Shown here: positions 15,144-22,730 of the stretch, one piece after another
Layout: every line of letters starts with the position of its first letter
Position numbering within the stretch: position 1 is the stretch's first letter
Origin: RUG472 sp045224495
Lineage (GTDB): Bacteria > Bacillota > Clostridia > Christensenellales > CAG-138
Length of the DNA: 52,245 nucleotides
Direction of reading: 5' to 3'
Assembly: GCA_045224495.1 (NCBI GenBank)
Contig: JBGVAK010000086.1
Span: 1-52,245, forward strand
Notes under the pieces: model-generated
The model's input: only the letters and a program-made list of their open reading frames with translations
What the model was told of the DNA's origin: nothing
Database searches by the model: none
Program-made: the position numbers and the translations under genes

Positions 15144-15173
15144 TTGCAAGAAGATCGGAAGCTGTGGTATACT
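15144..15173 (+). promoter_or_regulatory. Promoter of the second phosphodiester glycosidase gene
   Basis: TTGCAA (15144-15149) and TATACT (15168-15173) with an 18-nt spacer give +1 near 15180, only about three bases before the ATG at 15183. An ATG at 15174 would lie upstream of +1 and is rejected. Confidence 0.6.
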
Positions 15174-15182
15174 ATGCAGTCG

Positions 15183-16250
15183 ATGAAGCACGAAAACGAA
15201 AAAAAGCGCCGAAAGCGCATAGTATATGAGACTATCCGGACCACCGTGGCGACGCTGTTGCTGCTGGGCGTCAGCCTTTTGACCTTCGCCTGGTTCCACC
15301 ACGCCCGTCCCAAGCAGCGCACCAGCGCCGGCCTTATGACCGCTACGCCCACCCCCGCTGCCGTAGCTCAGGCTCTGGATCAGGAAGCCATCGCGTCCCT
15401 CCCTACCCCCGCCCCTTCCGAGGAGGTCCCGGCCACGCCGGAGCCCACGCCCGTATACGTACCCTGGATCGAAAAATACGCGGATCAGTTCACCCATACC
15501 ATCGTTTCCGACGAACAGGGGTATTCCAGCCCGGACGTGGCTATCCGCATCACCAAGGTCCAATACGGCAAAGCGGACACGGCCATGTACTATCTGGCGG
15601 ACATCTACCTGACGGACGTGTTTCAGTTCGAGACGGTGCTGGCCAAGGACACCTTCGGTCGCGGCCTGCGGGAGAGCGTGAAGGAGATGGGAAAGCGCAG
15701 CGGCGCCCTTTTAGCTATTACGGGGGACACCTACGGCAACCAGGACAAGGGCATCGTTATCCGCAACGGCATCGTCCATCGACAGGAGAAAAGCGAGTTC
15801 GACGTGTGCGTCCTCTACTACGACGGTACCATGCGCACCTTTTCCCCGGAGGATTTCTCCCTGGAGCAGGCCATCGCCGAGGGCGCCTACCAGGCCTGGA
15901 CCTTCGGACCGCTGCTGCTGGACGAGCAGGGTCAGCCCATTCCCGACGAAAAGCTGAACACCAGCAAGAACATCCGCCGGGCCAACCCTCGCGCCGGCAT
16001 CGGCTACTACGAACCGGGCCACTACTGCTTCGTGGTGGTGGATGGGCGCACAGACGACGCCTCCGGTTTGACGCTGGAACAGTTTTCCCAGCTATTTGCG
16101 GATCTTGGGTGCCAAGCTGCCTACAATATGGACGGCGGCCGATCCGCTGAGATATACTTCGACGGCCGCGTCCTCAACGACCCTTACAAGGGCGGCCGTT
16201 CTGTCAGCGACTGTCTGATCATTCGAGAGACCTTCGGAAAGGAACCGTAA
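15183..16250 (+). CDS. Membrane-anchored phosphodiester glycosidase (NAGPA domain), paralogue 2
   Basis: A 355-residue paralogue of the protein at 7404-8468 with the same plan: basic N-terminus, membrane anchor (19-38), Thr/Pro-rich stalk (TATPTPAA, TPAPSEEVPATPEPTPV) and a C-terminal NAGPA domain. Shared blocks are LLAITGDTYG, GIVIRNGIVH, YEPGHYCFVVVDGR and YNMDGGRSAEI. The predicted role is cleavage of sugar phosphodiesters at the cell surface. The likely start has almost no leader and no ribosome site. The next two genes follow with 0 and 4 intergenic bases, so the three probably form an envelope operon. It is divergent from sigG, but no forespore promoter was recognised. Confidence 0.86.
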   Translation: MKHENEKKRRKRIVYETIRTTVATLLLLGVSLLTFAWFHHARPKQRTSAGLMTATPTPAAVAQALDQEAIASLPTPAPSEEVPATPEPTPVYVPWIEKYADQFTHTIVSDEQGYSSPDVAIRITKVQYGKADTAMYYLADIYLTDVFQFETVLAKDTFGRGLRESVKEMGKRSGALLAITGDTYGNQDKGIVIRNGIVHRQEKSEFDVCVLYYDGTMRTFSPEDFSLEQAIAEGAYQAWTFGPLLLDEQGQPIPDEKLNTSKNIRRANPRAGIGYYEPGHYCFVVVDGRTDDASGLTLEQFSQLFADLGCQAAYNMDGGRSAEIYFDGRVLNDPYKGGRSVSDCLIIRETFGKEP

Positions 16251-16499
16251 ATGCGTCGTTTTTTGATTAAAGTTCTGCAAGCTGTCCTAATCGTGCTGGC
16301 CCTTATGATGATGATCTTCCTGGTGCTGGACGGGTTCAACCCCACCATGAACTTCCTGCGCAACGACATCACCAAAGGGCTGCTGTGGGCGTTCTCTCTG
16401 CTGGCCCTCCTGGACGGTCTCCTGGTCATGGCCTTGATCATCACCGGCCGCGTCCGCACCGGAAAGAGGCATAAACACATCAACCATAGCGAAGAATAA
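16251..16499 (+). CDS. Small two-helix membrane protein, unknown function
   Basis: An 82-residue protein with two hydrophobic helices (about 7-27 and 43-66), a short loop (DGFNPTMNFLRNDITKG) and a basic, charged tail (RVRTGKRHKHINHSEE). I do not recognise a family. The ATG directly follows the TAA of the glycosidase gene, with AAAGGAA within that gene's end, so translation is probably coupled. Its place between a surface glycosidase and a DUF445 protein suggests an envelope role, which is context only. Confidence 0.72.
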   Translation: MRRFLIKVLQAVLIVLALMMMIFLVLDGFNPTMNFLRNDITKGLLWAFSLLALLDGLLVMALIITGRVRTGKRHKHINHSEE

Positions 16500-16503
16500 A
16501 CCC

Positions 16504-17394
16504 ATGCTGTCCGTTCTTTTCTCCATCTTCATGGGAGGCCTCATCGGCTACGGGACCAACACCCTGGCCGTGGAAATGCTCTTTCGGCCCTTCACGCCCA
16601 AATACATAGGAAAATGGCAGTTGCCCTTCACGCCCGGCCTAATCCCCAAGGAGCAGGGCCGCATCGCGGAGAGCCTGGGCGAGGTCATCGAACAGGAGCT
16701 TTTCTCCCCTGAGGTCGTTTCAAAAGCCCTGGACACGCCCGAGGCGAAGGCTTCCATCGCTTCCTGGCTGGACGGTCTGTTTGCCTCAGCCGCTGCCTCC
16801 GAAAAGACGCCCCGGGAGCTGCTCATAGAGGTGTTCGGCGAAGAGGGATACAAGCAAAAGCGGGAGGATCTCTCCTCCCTCCTCTGCACCTATTTCGTGA
16901 AGAAGGCTACCGAAGCCAAGTTGGGCGAATCCTTCGCCCGTCAGCTCTCCCACCGGACCGACAAGGCTATCCCCTTCCTGCCCAACGGGACCTTGGAGGA
17001 CGTGTACGTGAACACCCTGGGAAAGCTCATCGATCGAGAGCTGGAGAAGAGCCTGCCTGAGATCATCGAAAAGTACGTCTACCGGGAATCCGGCACCTTC
17101 CTGGGGACGCCTATCTCCGTGACGCTGAAAAAGCACGAGCAGGAGCTGCCCAAGCTGAAGGACGGCCTCCTGGGCCTTATCCACACCGCCATCCTGGGCG
17201 CGCTGCCCCAATTGTTAGGCTCCGGTCAGATCAAGCGCCTGGTGGTGGATCGCATCGACTCCCTGCAGCCCCAAGAGCTCAATACGCTTCTCAAAGGCCT
17301 AATGAAAAAGGAGCTGGCCGCCATAGAATGGCTGGGCGCGCTCCTGGGCGGCATCTTAGGTGCTGTGACCTATTTTGCCGGAAGAATGTTCTGA
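16504..17394 (+). CDS. DUF445 family membrane protein
   Basis: A 296-residue DUF445 (YheB-type) protein. The N-terminal helix and the highly conserved block GYGTNTLAVEMLFRPFTPKY (15-34) followed by QLPFTPGLIPKEQGRIAESLG identify the family. The middle is a long helical region, and the C-terminus ends in another hydrophobic helix (WLGALLGGILGAVTYFAG). Function is unknown; in Bacillus a relative is linked to spores, so the nearby sigG may be relevant (weak inference). It starts four bases after the preceding stop without a strong ribosome site. Its end lies 5 bp from the convergent folD-like stop with no visible terminator. Confidence 0.87.
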   Translation: MLSVLFSIFMGGLIGYGTNTLAVEMLFRPFTPKYIGKWQLPFTPGLIPKEQGRIAESLGEVIEQELFSPEVVSKALDTPEAKASIASWLDGLFASAAASEKTPRELLIEVFGEEGYKQKREDLSSLLCTYFVKKATEAKLGESFARQLSHRTDKAIPFLPNGTLEDVYVNTLGKLIDRELEKSLPEIIEKYVYRESGTFLGTPISVTLKKHEQELPKLKDGLLGLIHTAILGALPQLLGSGQIKRLVVDRIDSLQPQELNTLLKGLMKKELAAIEWLGALLGGILGAVTYFAGRMF

Positions 17395-17399
17395 TGTCT

Positions 17400-18146
17400 T
17401 TATATCTTATCCGTCACATGTTTCAATAGAATCGCCGTGGTCAAGGCGCCAACGCCGCCTTTGAAGGGGGCATAGTTCTCCACTATGGGAGGTACCTCCT
17501 CCTCCACTACGTCGCCGCCCACGTTGATGACCGTCTGGCCGGGTCGCACGCAATCCTTTCCGATCAGGCCTGCCTTGCCCGTGGCGCAGACCAGGATGTC
17601 CGCTTGACGACAGAGCTCCGGAAGCTTTTGCGTCTTGCTGTGGCAGATGGTCACGGTGGCGTCCCGGTCGATAAGCAGCATGGCAAGCGGCCGCCCCACC
17701 GTCATGGACCGACTCAAAATCACTGCGTGCCGGCCTGATATGGGGATGCCGTAGTATTCCAACAGCCGTACGCAGGACTCCGCCGTGCAGGGCGTGTTGC
17801 GGGGAAACGATGTAAGCCCCCCCACGTACAGGGTATGATGGCTGTTGGGATCTCGACCATCCACATCCAGCTCCTCCGGGATGGTGACCGGCAGCTTGGT
17901 CTTGCTGAGCACGATCATGCCCCCCAGCTCGTAAGGCGGCAGGTCCCATCCTTCGGACAGGGGATGGGCATAAAAAGGAATGCCATGGGCCTCGCTGGCG
18001 CGCTGGATGCTCCTGAGATACCAGCCGGCAGGCACGTCATCCGGCTCATAGACGGCAAACAGGCCAGGGATAGACGATGCACCCTTGACCCGCTGGTCGA
18101 TCTCAGCATATAGCTGCTCCGCTGGCTGTTTTCCGGTAAGCAGCAT
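17400..18146 (-). CDS. Divergent FolD-like methylene-tetrahydrofolate dehydrogenase/cyclohydrolase
   Basis: A 248-residue FolD-family protein, shorter than the usual 280-290. The C-terminal NAD(P) domain is well kept: GRHAVILSRSMTVGRPLAMLL, ATVTICHSKT, ADILVCATGKAGLIG and INVGGD. In the N-terminal domain the catalytic YxxxK motif reads YLRSI (43-47), so the key lysine is Ile47. The QLPLP glutamine region reads LSKTKLP, while DVDG (94-97) remains. Cyclohydrolase activity is therefore doubtful; it may act only as a dehydrogenase or on another pterin. Its ATG shares one base with the upstream stop (TGATG). It is the last gene of the ddh/ThyX-like operon. Confidence 0.85.
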   Translation of the reverse strand: MLLTGKQPAEQLYAEIDQRVKGASSIPGLFAVYEPDDVPAGWYLRSIQRASEAHGIPFYAHPLSEGWDLPPYELGGMIVLSKTKLPVTIPEELDVDGRDPNSHHTLYVGGLTSFPRNTPCTAESCVRLLEYYGIPISGRHAVILSRSMTVGRPLAMLLIDRDATVTICHSKTQKLPELCRQADILVCATGKAGLIGKDCVRPGQTVINVGGDVVEEEVPPIVENYAPFKGGVGALTTAILLKHVTDKI

Positions 18147-18784
18147 CAGGCGTCCTCCTCCAGACAGACCTCCTTGAAATAGGGCAAGCTCTCGATCATA
18201 TGACAGAAGTCGTGCCACTCCGTGAGCTTATGGTCCTTCCGGGACCAGTACATGTGGAGCAGCACCTCGTAGTTGAGCTGCACCGTGGCCCGCATGCAGT
18301 ACCCCTCGGGCAGCAGCTCGATGAGGGCCCGCCAATACTTCTTCTCCTTGGTGGCGTTGAAATCCAGGCGGAGCCGTTCGCAGGCGGCGACGACCGCGTC
18401 CAAAGCCTCCTGAGCGTAGGGGACCTCGTCGATGCCGTCATGGGCAAAGTCCTCAGTGGTGAAGGTCTTAGAGTGGATCTTGTGCATTTTGGAGCAGGAG
18501 TTGCGGACCGTGCCCACTTTGTAGGTATCGAACTCGAACCACCAGGGCTGCATGGCGGTGATGTCCATGGTAACGTTGATCATGCGCAGGTACTTCCTGT
18601 GATCGCTGCCCGCCTTCCGAAGCCGCTTCATGAGGTCCAGGTCATTGGGGCCGATCTGGGCGGTCTCCTCCCCGTTCTCATAGGTGATGGTGCTGTCGCC
18701 CTTCTTCCAGCTGTTCAGGGGGTTGCGCATGCCCCTGAGCGCGGCGGCAAAGCCGGTGACGGAAATGTTCTCGATGGTGATCAT
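18146..18784 (-). CDS. ThyX-fold protein lacking the flavin thymidylate synthase signature
   Basis: A 212-residue protein that I align by eye with flavin-dependent thymidylate synthase ThyX. The stretch LMKRLRKAGS...TMDITAMQPWWFEFDTYKVGT..NSCS parallels the ThyX block that ends in RHRxxSxNxxS, but the RHR is replaced by residues in EFDTYK (about 84-89). The C-terminal LPEGYCMRATVQLNYEVLL..WSRKDHK.TEWHDF matches the ThyX LP..(R)xxxxxNxRSLxNFLxLR..AQWEI region. Loss of the dUMP/FAD motif suggests another reaction or a non-catalytic role. A folate enzyme follows in the same operon, which fits a folate or pyrimidine link. The start has AAGGAGAGGG upstream. Homology is fairly likely; function is unknown. 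Confidence 0.65.
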   Translation of the reverse strand: MITIENISVTGFAAALRGMRNPLNSWKKGDSTITYENGEETAQIGPNDLDLMKRLRKAGSDHRKYLRMINVTMDITAMQPWWFEFDTYKVGTVRNSCSKMHKIHSKTFTTEDFAHDGIDEVPYAQEALDAVVAACERLRLDFNATKEKKYWRALIELLPEGYCMRATVQLNYEVLLHMYWSRKDHKLTEWHDFCHMIESLPYFKEVCLEEDA

Positions 18785-18813
18785 TCGTATTCCCTCTCCT
18801 TTTTTCTCAAAGC

Positions 18814-19794
18814 TTATAGCAGGTTGCTCCGCAGCTCCTGGGCGGACAGAGGCGATAGCAGGCCCAGCGGCACGTCGAAAGCGGTGAAACAGCCCGTACG
18901 CCCCTGCTGGTGGAGCCCATAACAGGCCCGACCGAAGGCGGTCATGACGGCGCCGGTGAACATGGGGTTGGAGTCCAATTCCAGCTTGTACTCCATGAGG
19001 GAAGAATACTGCCGCTCAGGCCCCAGCCTGCCGCTGCGGATCACGAACCCGCCGTGGGGCATGGCGCTGTGCTCCGCCGCCATCTCCTCCGCGGAGATGA
19101 AGTTGACCGTAGTGTCGTAGGCGTCGAAGTAGTTGGGCATGGTGACGATCTCCTGGGCCACCCGCTGGGGATCGGCTCCATCCTGCAGTACCACGTATAC
19201 GTCCCGGGTGTGCTTTTCCCGAGCCGTAAACCCGCCCTCGCCCTTGCGGACGGCGTTGACGGTCTTCTGTACGGGGATGGTGTACTGCCGAGCGTCCGCC
19301 ACGCCTTCGATGCGCCGGACCGCGTCGGAATGACCCTGGCTCACGCCGGGTCCCCAGAAGGTGTCCCCCGTGCCCTCCGGCAGGATGGCCGTCCCCAGGA
19401 GCCGCATCATCGAAAAGAGGCCCGGGTCCCAGCCCGTGCTGATGATGGCCGTGGTCATGCCCTCTCTAGCGGCAGCGTCCACATTGGCAAAGTGCTCCGG
19501 GATGCGAGCGTGAGTGTCGAAGGTGTCCACTACACAATACCGCTTCGCCAGCGCCGGCGTCTGTTCGGGCAGGTCCGTGGCGCTGCCGCCGCAAAGGAGC
19601 AGCACGTCCACGTCCGCCTTTTGTTCCGTCAGCGCTGTCATGGGATAGATAGCCGTGTCCTCACGAAGAGCGTGTACCGACGATGGCGAACGGCGGGTGA
19701 ATATGCCCGTCAAGACCATATCCTCGCTCTGCAGGACAGCGGATTCCGCCCCCCGTCCCACGTTGCCGTATCCAACGATGCCGACACGAATCAT
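18814..19794 (-). CDS. ddh: meso-Diaminopimelate D-dehydrogenase
   Basis: A 326-residue NADPH-dependent enzyme that makes meso-diaminopimelate in one step from tetrahydrodipicolinate, for lysine and peptidoglycan. The dinucleotide motif is VGIVGYGNVGRG (4-15). Family blocks include FTRRSPSSV, LLLCGGSATDLP, FDTHARIPEHF, STGWDPGLFSMMRLL, GPGVSQGHSDAVRRI and the C-terminal DSNPMFTGAVMTAFGRA. The length is exactly typical. It sits behind a near-consensus promoter (19830-19858) with an AGGGGA ribosome site, and is the first gene of an operon with the ThyX-like and FolD-like genes, an unusual combination. Confidence 0.96.
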   Translation of the reverse strand: MIRVGIVGYGNVGRGAESAVLQSEDMVLTGIFTRRSPSSVHALREDTAIYPMTALTEQKADVDVLLLCGGSATDLPEQTPALAKRYCVVDTFDTHARIPEHFANVDAAAREGMTTAIISTGWDPGLFSMMRLLGTAILPEGTGDTFWGPGVSQGHSDAVRRIEGVADARQYTIPVQKTVNAVRKGEGGFTAREKHTRDVYVVLQDGADPQRVAQEIVTMPNYFDAYDTTVNFISAEEMAAEHSAMPHGGFVIRSGRLGPERQYSSLMEYKLELDSNPMFTGAVMTAFGRACYGLHQQGRTGCFTAFDVPLGLLSPLSAQELRSNLL

Positions 19795-19829
19795 TCCCTG
19801 TTCCCCTTTCGTGTTCTATAGTTGATAAC

Positions 19830-19858
19830 AGTATATAATTTTCTGGAGGTAAAGTCAA
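19830..19858 (-). promoter_or_regulatory. Promoter of the ddh operon
   Basis: TTGACT (19853-19858) and TATACT (19830-19835) on the minus strand with a 17-nt spacer. The -35 overlaps the TGA stop (19855-19857) of the upstream YdcF-like gene. Confidence 0.75.
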
Positions 19859-20565
19859 TCGTCTATGCCCATCTGTCCCTCCGCCAGGATGGGCATGGCG
19901 AAGGGAACGCGGGCGGTGATGCGGCCGTCCTGCCTTAGAGAGATGGGCTCCCCCAGGTATGTTGGCGACGGCTTGAAGGTTGCGTAGACCACATCCTTCA
20001 CCCGGGCCAGAGCTTCCCTGGCCTCATAGTACCGGATCCTTCCATATTCGCTCCTGTCCGCCGCCACGCCGTAGACCTCCATGTCCATCCGATCCGCCAG
20101 ATACACCGCCCGGTACAGGTGGAACCGTTGGGTGACCACCACGCAGCTTTTGGCGCCGAAGACGGCGGCAGCCCGGTACATGGTCTCGTAGGTGGAAAAC
20201 CCGGCGTGATCCAAAAAGATATCCACCTCCGGCACGCCCTGCTCCATGGCGTATGCCTTCATGGCAGTGACCTCGTCATAAGCGGCCGTGCCGTGGTCCC
20301 CGGACAGCAGCAGACGATCGGACGCCCCGGCCTCATATAGACCGATGGCGGTGTCCAGTCGGTCCTTCAGCTCGGCGCAAAGGGTACCGTCCCGGTAGAC
20401 TCGAGCACCGGGAACGATGATACAGTCCACCGACGTATCCTGCAGGGCGTTGGGCCAGCAGATCTGTGGGCTGGCCATGGCGAGCACCCGCAAATTGGCC
20501 AAAAGGCAGAACAGTCCTGTCAAAAGCCCGGACCAGAGGCCAGTTTTCATCAGTCGTTTCAGCAT
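19855..20565 (-). CDS. YdcF/SanA-like (DUF218) envelope protein
   Basis: A 236-residue protein with an N-terminal membrane anchor (about 8-30) and a DUF218 domain. Family signatures are CIIVPGARVYRDG, RLDTAIGLYEAGASDRLLLSGDHG, EVTAMKAYAMEQGVP and the VVVTQRFHLYRAVYLA block. ElyC, SanA and YdcF relatives act in envelope maintenance, possibly on lipid carriers; the reaction is not established. I start at ATG 20565, eight bases after AGAGGAG; an upstream in-frame GTG is too close. No partner gene is evident. Confidence 0.85.
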   Translation of the reverse strand: MLKRLMKTGLWSGLLTGLFCLLANLRVLAMASPQICWPNALQDTSVDCIIVPGARVYRDGTLCAELKDRLDTAIGLYEAGASDRLLLSGDHGTAAYDEVTAMKAYAMEQGVPEVDIFLDHAGFSTYETMYRAAAVFGAKSCVVVTQRFHLYRAVYLADRMDMEVYGVAADRSEYGRIRYYEAREALARVKDVVYATFKPSPTYLGEPISLRQDGRITARVPFAMPILAEGQMGIDD

Positions 20566-20651
20566 TTCATTCACTCCTCTCGTTGTACAAAGCGTATCAA
20601 AGAGATGCGGACGAAATGCGTCATAAAGTCGTACAAAACGCGGAATGAGTA

Positions 20652-20684
20652 TGAATAAAATAAAAACCGCCTTGCTCGGCGGTT
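20652..20684 (-). terminator. Intrinsic terminator of the pseudouridine synthase gene
   Basis: AACCGCC (minus, 20678-20684) pairs with GGCGGTT (20665-20671) around a 6-nt loop, followed on the minus strand by TTTTATTTTATT. The stem begins at the last base of the stop codon. Confidence 0.85.
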
Positions 20685-21559
20685 CAGGAAAGCAGGCGCT
20701 GCATATCCGGCGGCAGAGGCGAGATGAACTCCTGCCGCTCCCCCGTGAGGGGATGGACGAATGCGAGCCTATGGGAGTGGAGGGCGGGGCGGTCTATGGC
20801 CGCCGACTTAGTCCCGTACAGCCAGTCCCCCGTCAGGGGATAGCCAAGATAGGCCATATGGACCCGCAGCTGGTGGGTGCGTCCCGTTTGGGGCAGGAGC
20901 CGCAGCAACGTCCGATTGCCGGTTGTGGACAGGGTCTCATAAATCGTCAGGCTCTCGGCACCGTCTGCCCGTACGCAGTGGCGATAGCTGGACCCCTCCG
21001 CCAGGCCGATGGGCGCGTCCACGGTGCCGACGGCAGGCGTGACGATCCCCTCCGCCACGGCCAGGTACTCCCGAAAGAAATCCTCTGAATGCAACCGCCG
21101 CTTCATGAGCTCGTGGACGTAGCCGGACTTCGCCACCAGCATGAGCCCCGTGGTCCCCTTATCGAGGCGGCTCACGAAGTGAGGGTACGCTCCTCCCGAT
21201 AGATACATCAGCAGCCCTTGTTCCAAGTTTTGCTCCGTGGGGTCCTTGGTGGGATGCACCGGCACGTGGGCGGGCTTATCGAGGACGAGCAGATCCTCGT
21301 CCTCATAGACGACGGTCAGGTCCATCTTCATGGGCATCAGGTGCCGGGGCGGCGCCGCGTCCCCCACCTGGGCCGTCACCACGTCCCCCGCCCGCAGCAC
21401 ATAGGCGGAGTATACCTTCTGCCCGTTGACGCAGATGCCGTCCGTCCGATGCTTTAGCCGGGACAGAAGGCCGCGGGAGATCTGCAGCGGGCCCAGGAGC
21501 ACCTTTTCCACCCGCTGCCCGGCGTCATGCTCTGTGGCGGTATAGGTCAGGATACGCAT
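20684..21559 (-). CDS. RluD/RluA-family 23S rRNA-type pseudouridine synthase
   Basis: A 291-residue RNA pseudouridine synthase. Residues 15-70 form an S4-like RNA-binding domain (RVEKVLLG...SRLKHRTDGICVNGQKV). The catalytic aspartate lies in SRLDKGTTGLMLVAKS, and the C-terminal PQTGRTHQLRVHMAYLGYPLTGDWLYG block is complete. The target uridine cannot be read from sequence; RluD-like modification of 23S rRNA is the usual role. The ATG at 21559 lies 13 bases inside the end of the adenosine deaminase gene, so the two are coupled. A terminator follows directly. Confidence 0.92.
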   Translation of the reverse strand: MRILTYTATEHDAGQRVEKVLLGPLQISRGLLSRLKHRTDGICVNGQKVYSAYVLRAGDVVTAQVGDAAPPRHLMPMKMDLTVVYEDEDLLVLDKPAHVPVHPTKDPTEQNLEQGLLMYLSGGAYPHFVSRLDKGTTGLMLVAKSGYVHELMKRRLHSEDFFREYLAVAEGIVTPAVGTVDAPIGLAEGSSYRHCVRADGAESLTIYETLSTTGNRTLLRLLPQTGRTHQLRVHMAYLGYPLTGDWLYGTKSAAIDRPALHSHRLAFVHPLTGERQEFISPLPPDMQRLLS

Positions 21560-22578
21560 GCGTCCAATGCTGCCAACAGTTCCTCGATCAGAGTCAGCTT
21601 CTTTTCCGGCGCCATAAACGAAACCCGGACGCTGTTGATGTTGCAGCGGATGATATCCTGCACCGTAAGGCCCATATACTCCCTGCACCGGTCGTATTCC
21701 TTGTCAAGGTCGATGTCGGAGAGGATCATGTTGTCCGTGTTGATGGTGCAGTTCACGCCCATGTCCATCAGTTTTTTCAGCGGGTGCGCCTCATAGGAGG
21801 GCCGGGTGCTGCACTGGATGTTGCTGGTGGGGCACACCTCCAGCGTGACCCCGTCCCGGATGGCCCGGGCGCACAGGGCTCTGTCCTCAAAGATATGGTG
21901 GCCGTGGCCGATACGCTTCGTACCGAAGTCCATGGCAGCCAGCACGGTCTCAGGCCCCTGGCTGTCCCCGGCGTGGCAGGTGAAGGGCACTCCCAGCTCC
22001 TTGGCCAGAGCGAATACCGGCGCAAAGCCGGACAGGGGCGTCAATCCCTCCGCTCCGGCCAGATCGATAGCCACTACGCCCTCCTGCAACGCCCGAGCCG
22101 CTTCGCGGACCGTCTGCAGGTTTTGCTCCATATTGACGCGGTAGTCGCCTACGCACATGGCGCACAGGATCACGCCGATATCCAGGGCAGGATGCTCCTT
22201 CATGCCCCGTTTCACGCCCGCGAGGACCGCCTCCACCGCGTCCCGCTGGGTGAGGCCCTTTCTAAGATGCAGCTGGGGCGCGAAGCGTATCTCCGCGTAC
22301 CGAAGGCCTTGCCCGGCCAGGAGGCAGACCAGCTCGAAGGCCGTGCGCTCCAGGGCGTCCCTATCCTGCAGTATCTGCAGCGGCATCTCGAACCGCTTCA
22401 GATACTCGTTGACGCTTCGGCAGTCCGCCGTCACCACGATGAACTGGCGAAAGTCCTCCAAGGTTTCGGCGGGCAGCCGAATGCCCCGCTCCGCCGCCAT
22501 CTCCCAGGCGCTTTCAGGCAACATGGACCCATCCAGATGCAGATGCAGATCGACCTTGGGAAAATTGTATTTGCTCAT
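21547..22578 (-). CDS. add: Adenosine deaminase
   Basis: A 343-residue zinc enzyme of the amidohydrolase superfamily that converts adenosine to inosine in purine salvage. Zinc and catalytic motifs are VDLHLHLDGSM (10-20), CHAGDSQGPE, IGHGHH and CPTSN. The last metal motif is NTDN rather than NTDD, so the second Asp is Asn, as in some clostridial homologues. The ATG has AGGAG eight bases upstream. It forms a two-gene operon with the pseudouridine synthase. Adenine phosphoribosyltransferase (49361) serves the same salvage network elsewhere in the window. Confidence 0.92.
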   Translation of the reverse strand: MSKYNFPKVDLHLHLDGSMLPESAWEMAAERGIRLPAETLEDFRQFIVVTADCRSVNEYLKRFEMPLQILQDRDALERTAFELVCLLAGQGLRYAEIRFAPQLHLRKGLTQRDAVEAVLAGVKRGMKEHPALDIGVILCAMCVGDYRVNMEQNLQTVREAARALQEGVVAIDLAGAEGLTPLSGFAPVFALAKELGVPFTCHAGDSQGPETVLAAMDFGTKRIGHGHHIFEDRALCARAIRDGVTLEVCPTSNIQCSTRPSYEAHPLKKLMDMGVNCTINTDNMILSDIDLDKEYDRCREYMGLTVQDIIRCNINSVRVSFMAPEKKLTLIEELLAALDACVS

Positions 22579-22648
22579 GTGTTCCGCTCCTGACCTTTTT
22601 TTGTATTGTACCACACCCTGCCCCGCCGCGCCACGACTTTTTCCTGCC

Positions 22649-22676
22649 TTGACAGGCAAAGTGCAACAGGTATAGT
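22649..22676 (+). promoter_or_regulatory. Promoter of the zinc-ribbon membrane protein gene
   Basis: A perfect -35 TTGACA (22649-22654) and TATAGT (22671-22676) with a 16-nt spacer; +1 is near 22683, followed by a 48-nt leader with AAAGGA. Confidence 0.75.
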
Positions 22677-22730
22677 ATATTGTCGAAAGATGATGCTTTC
22701 TCCATACGGTATATAGAAAGGACGAACATT

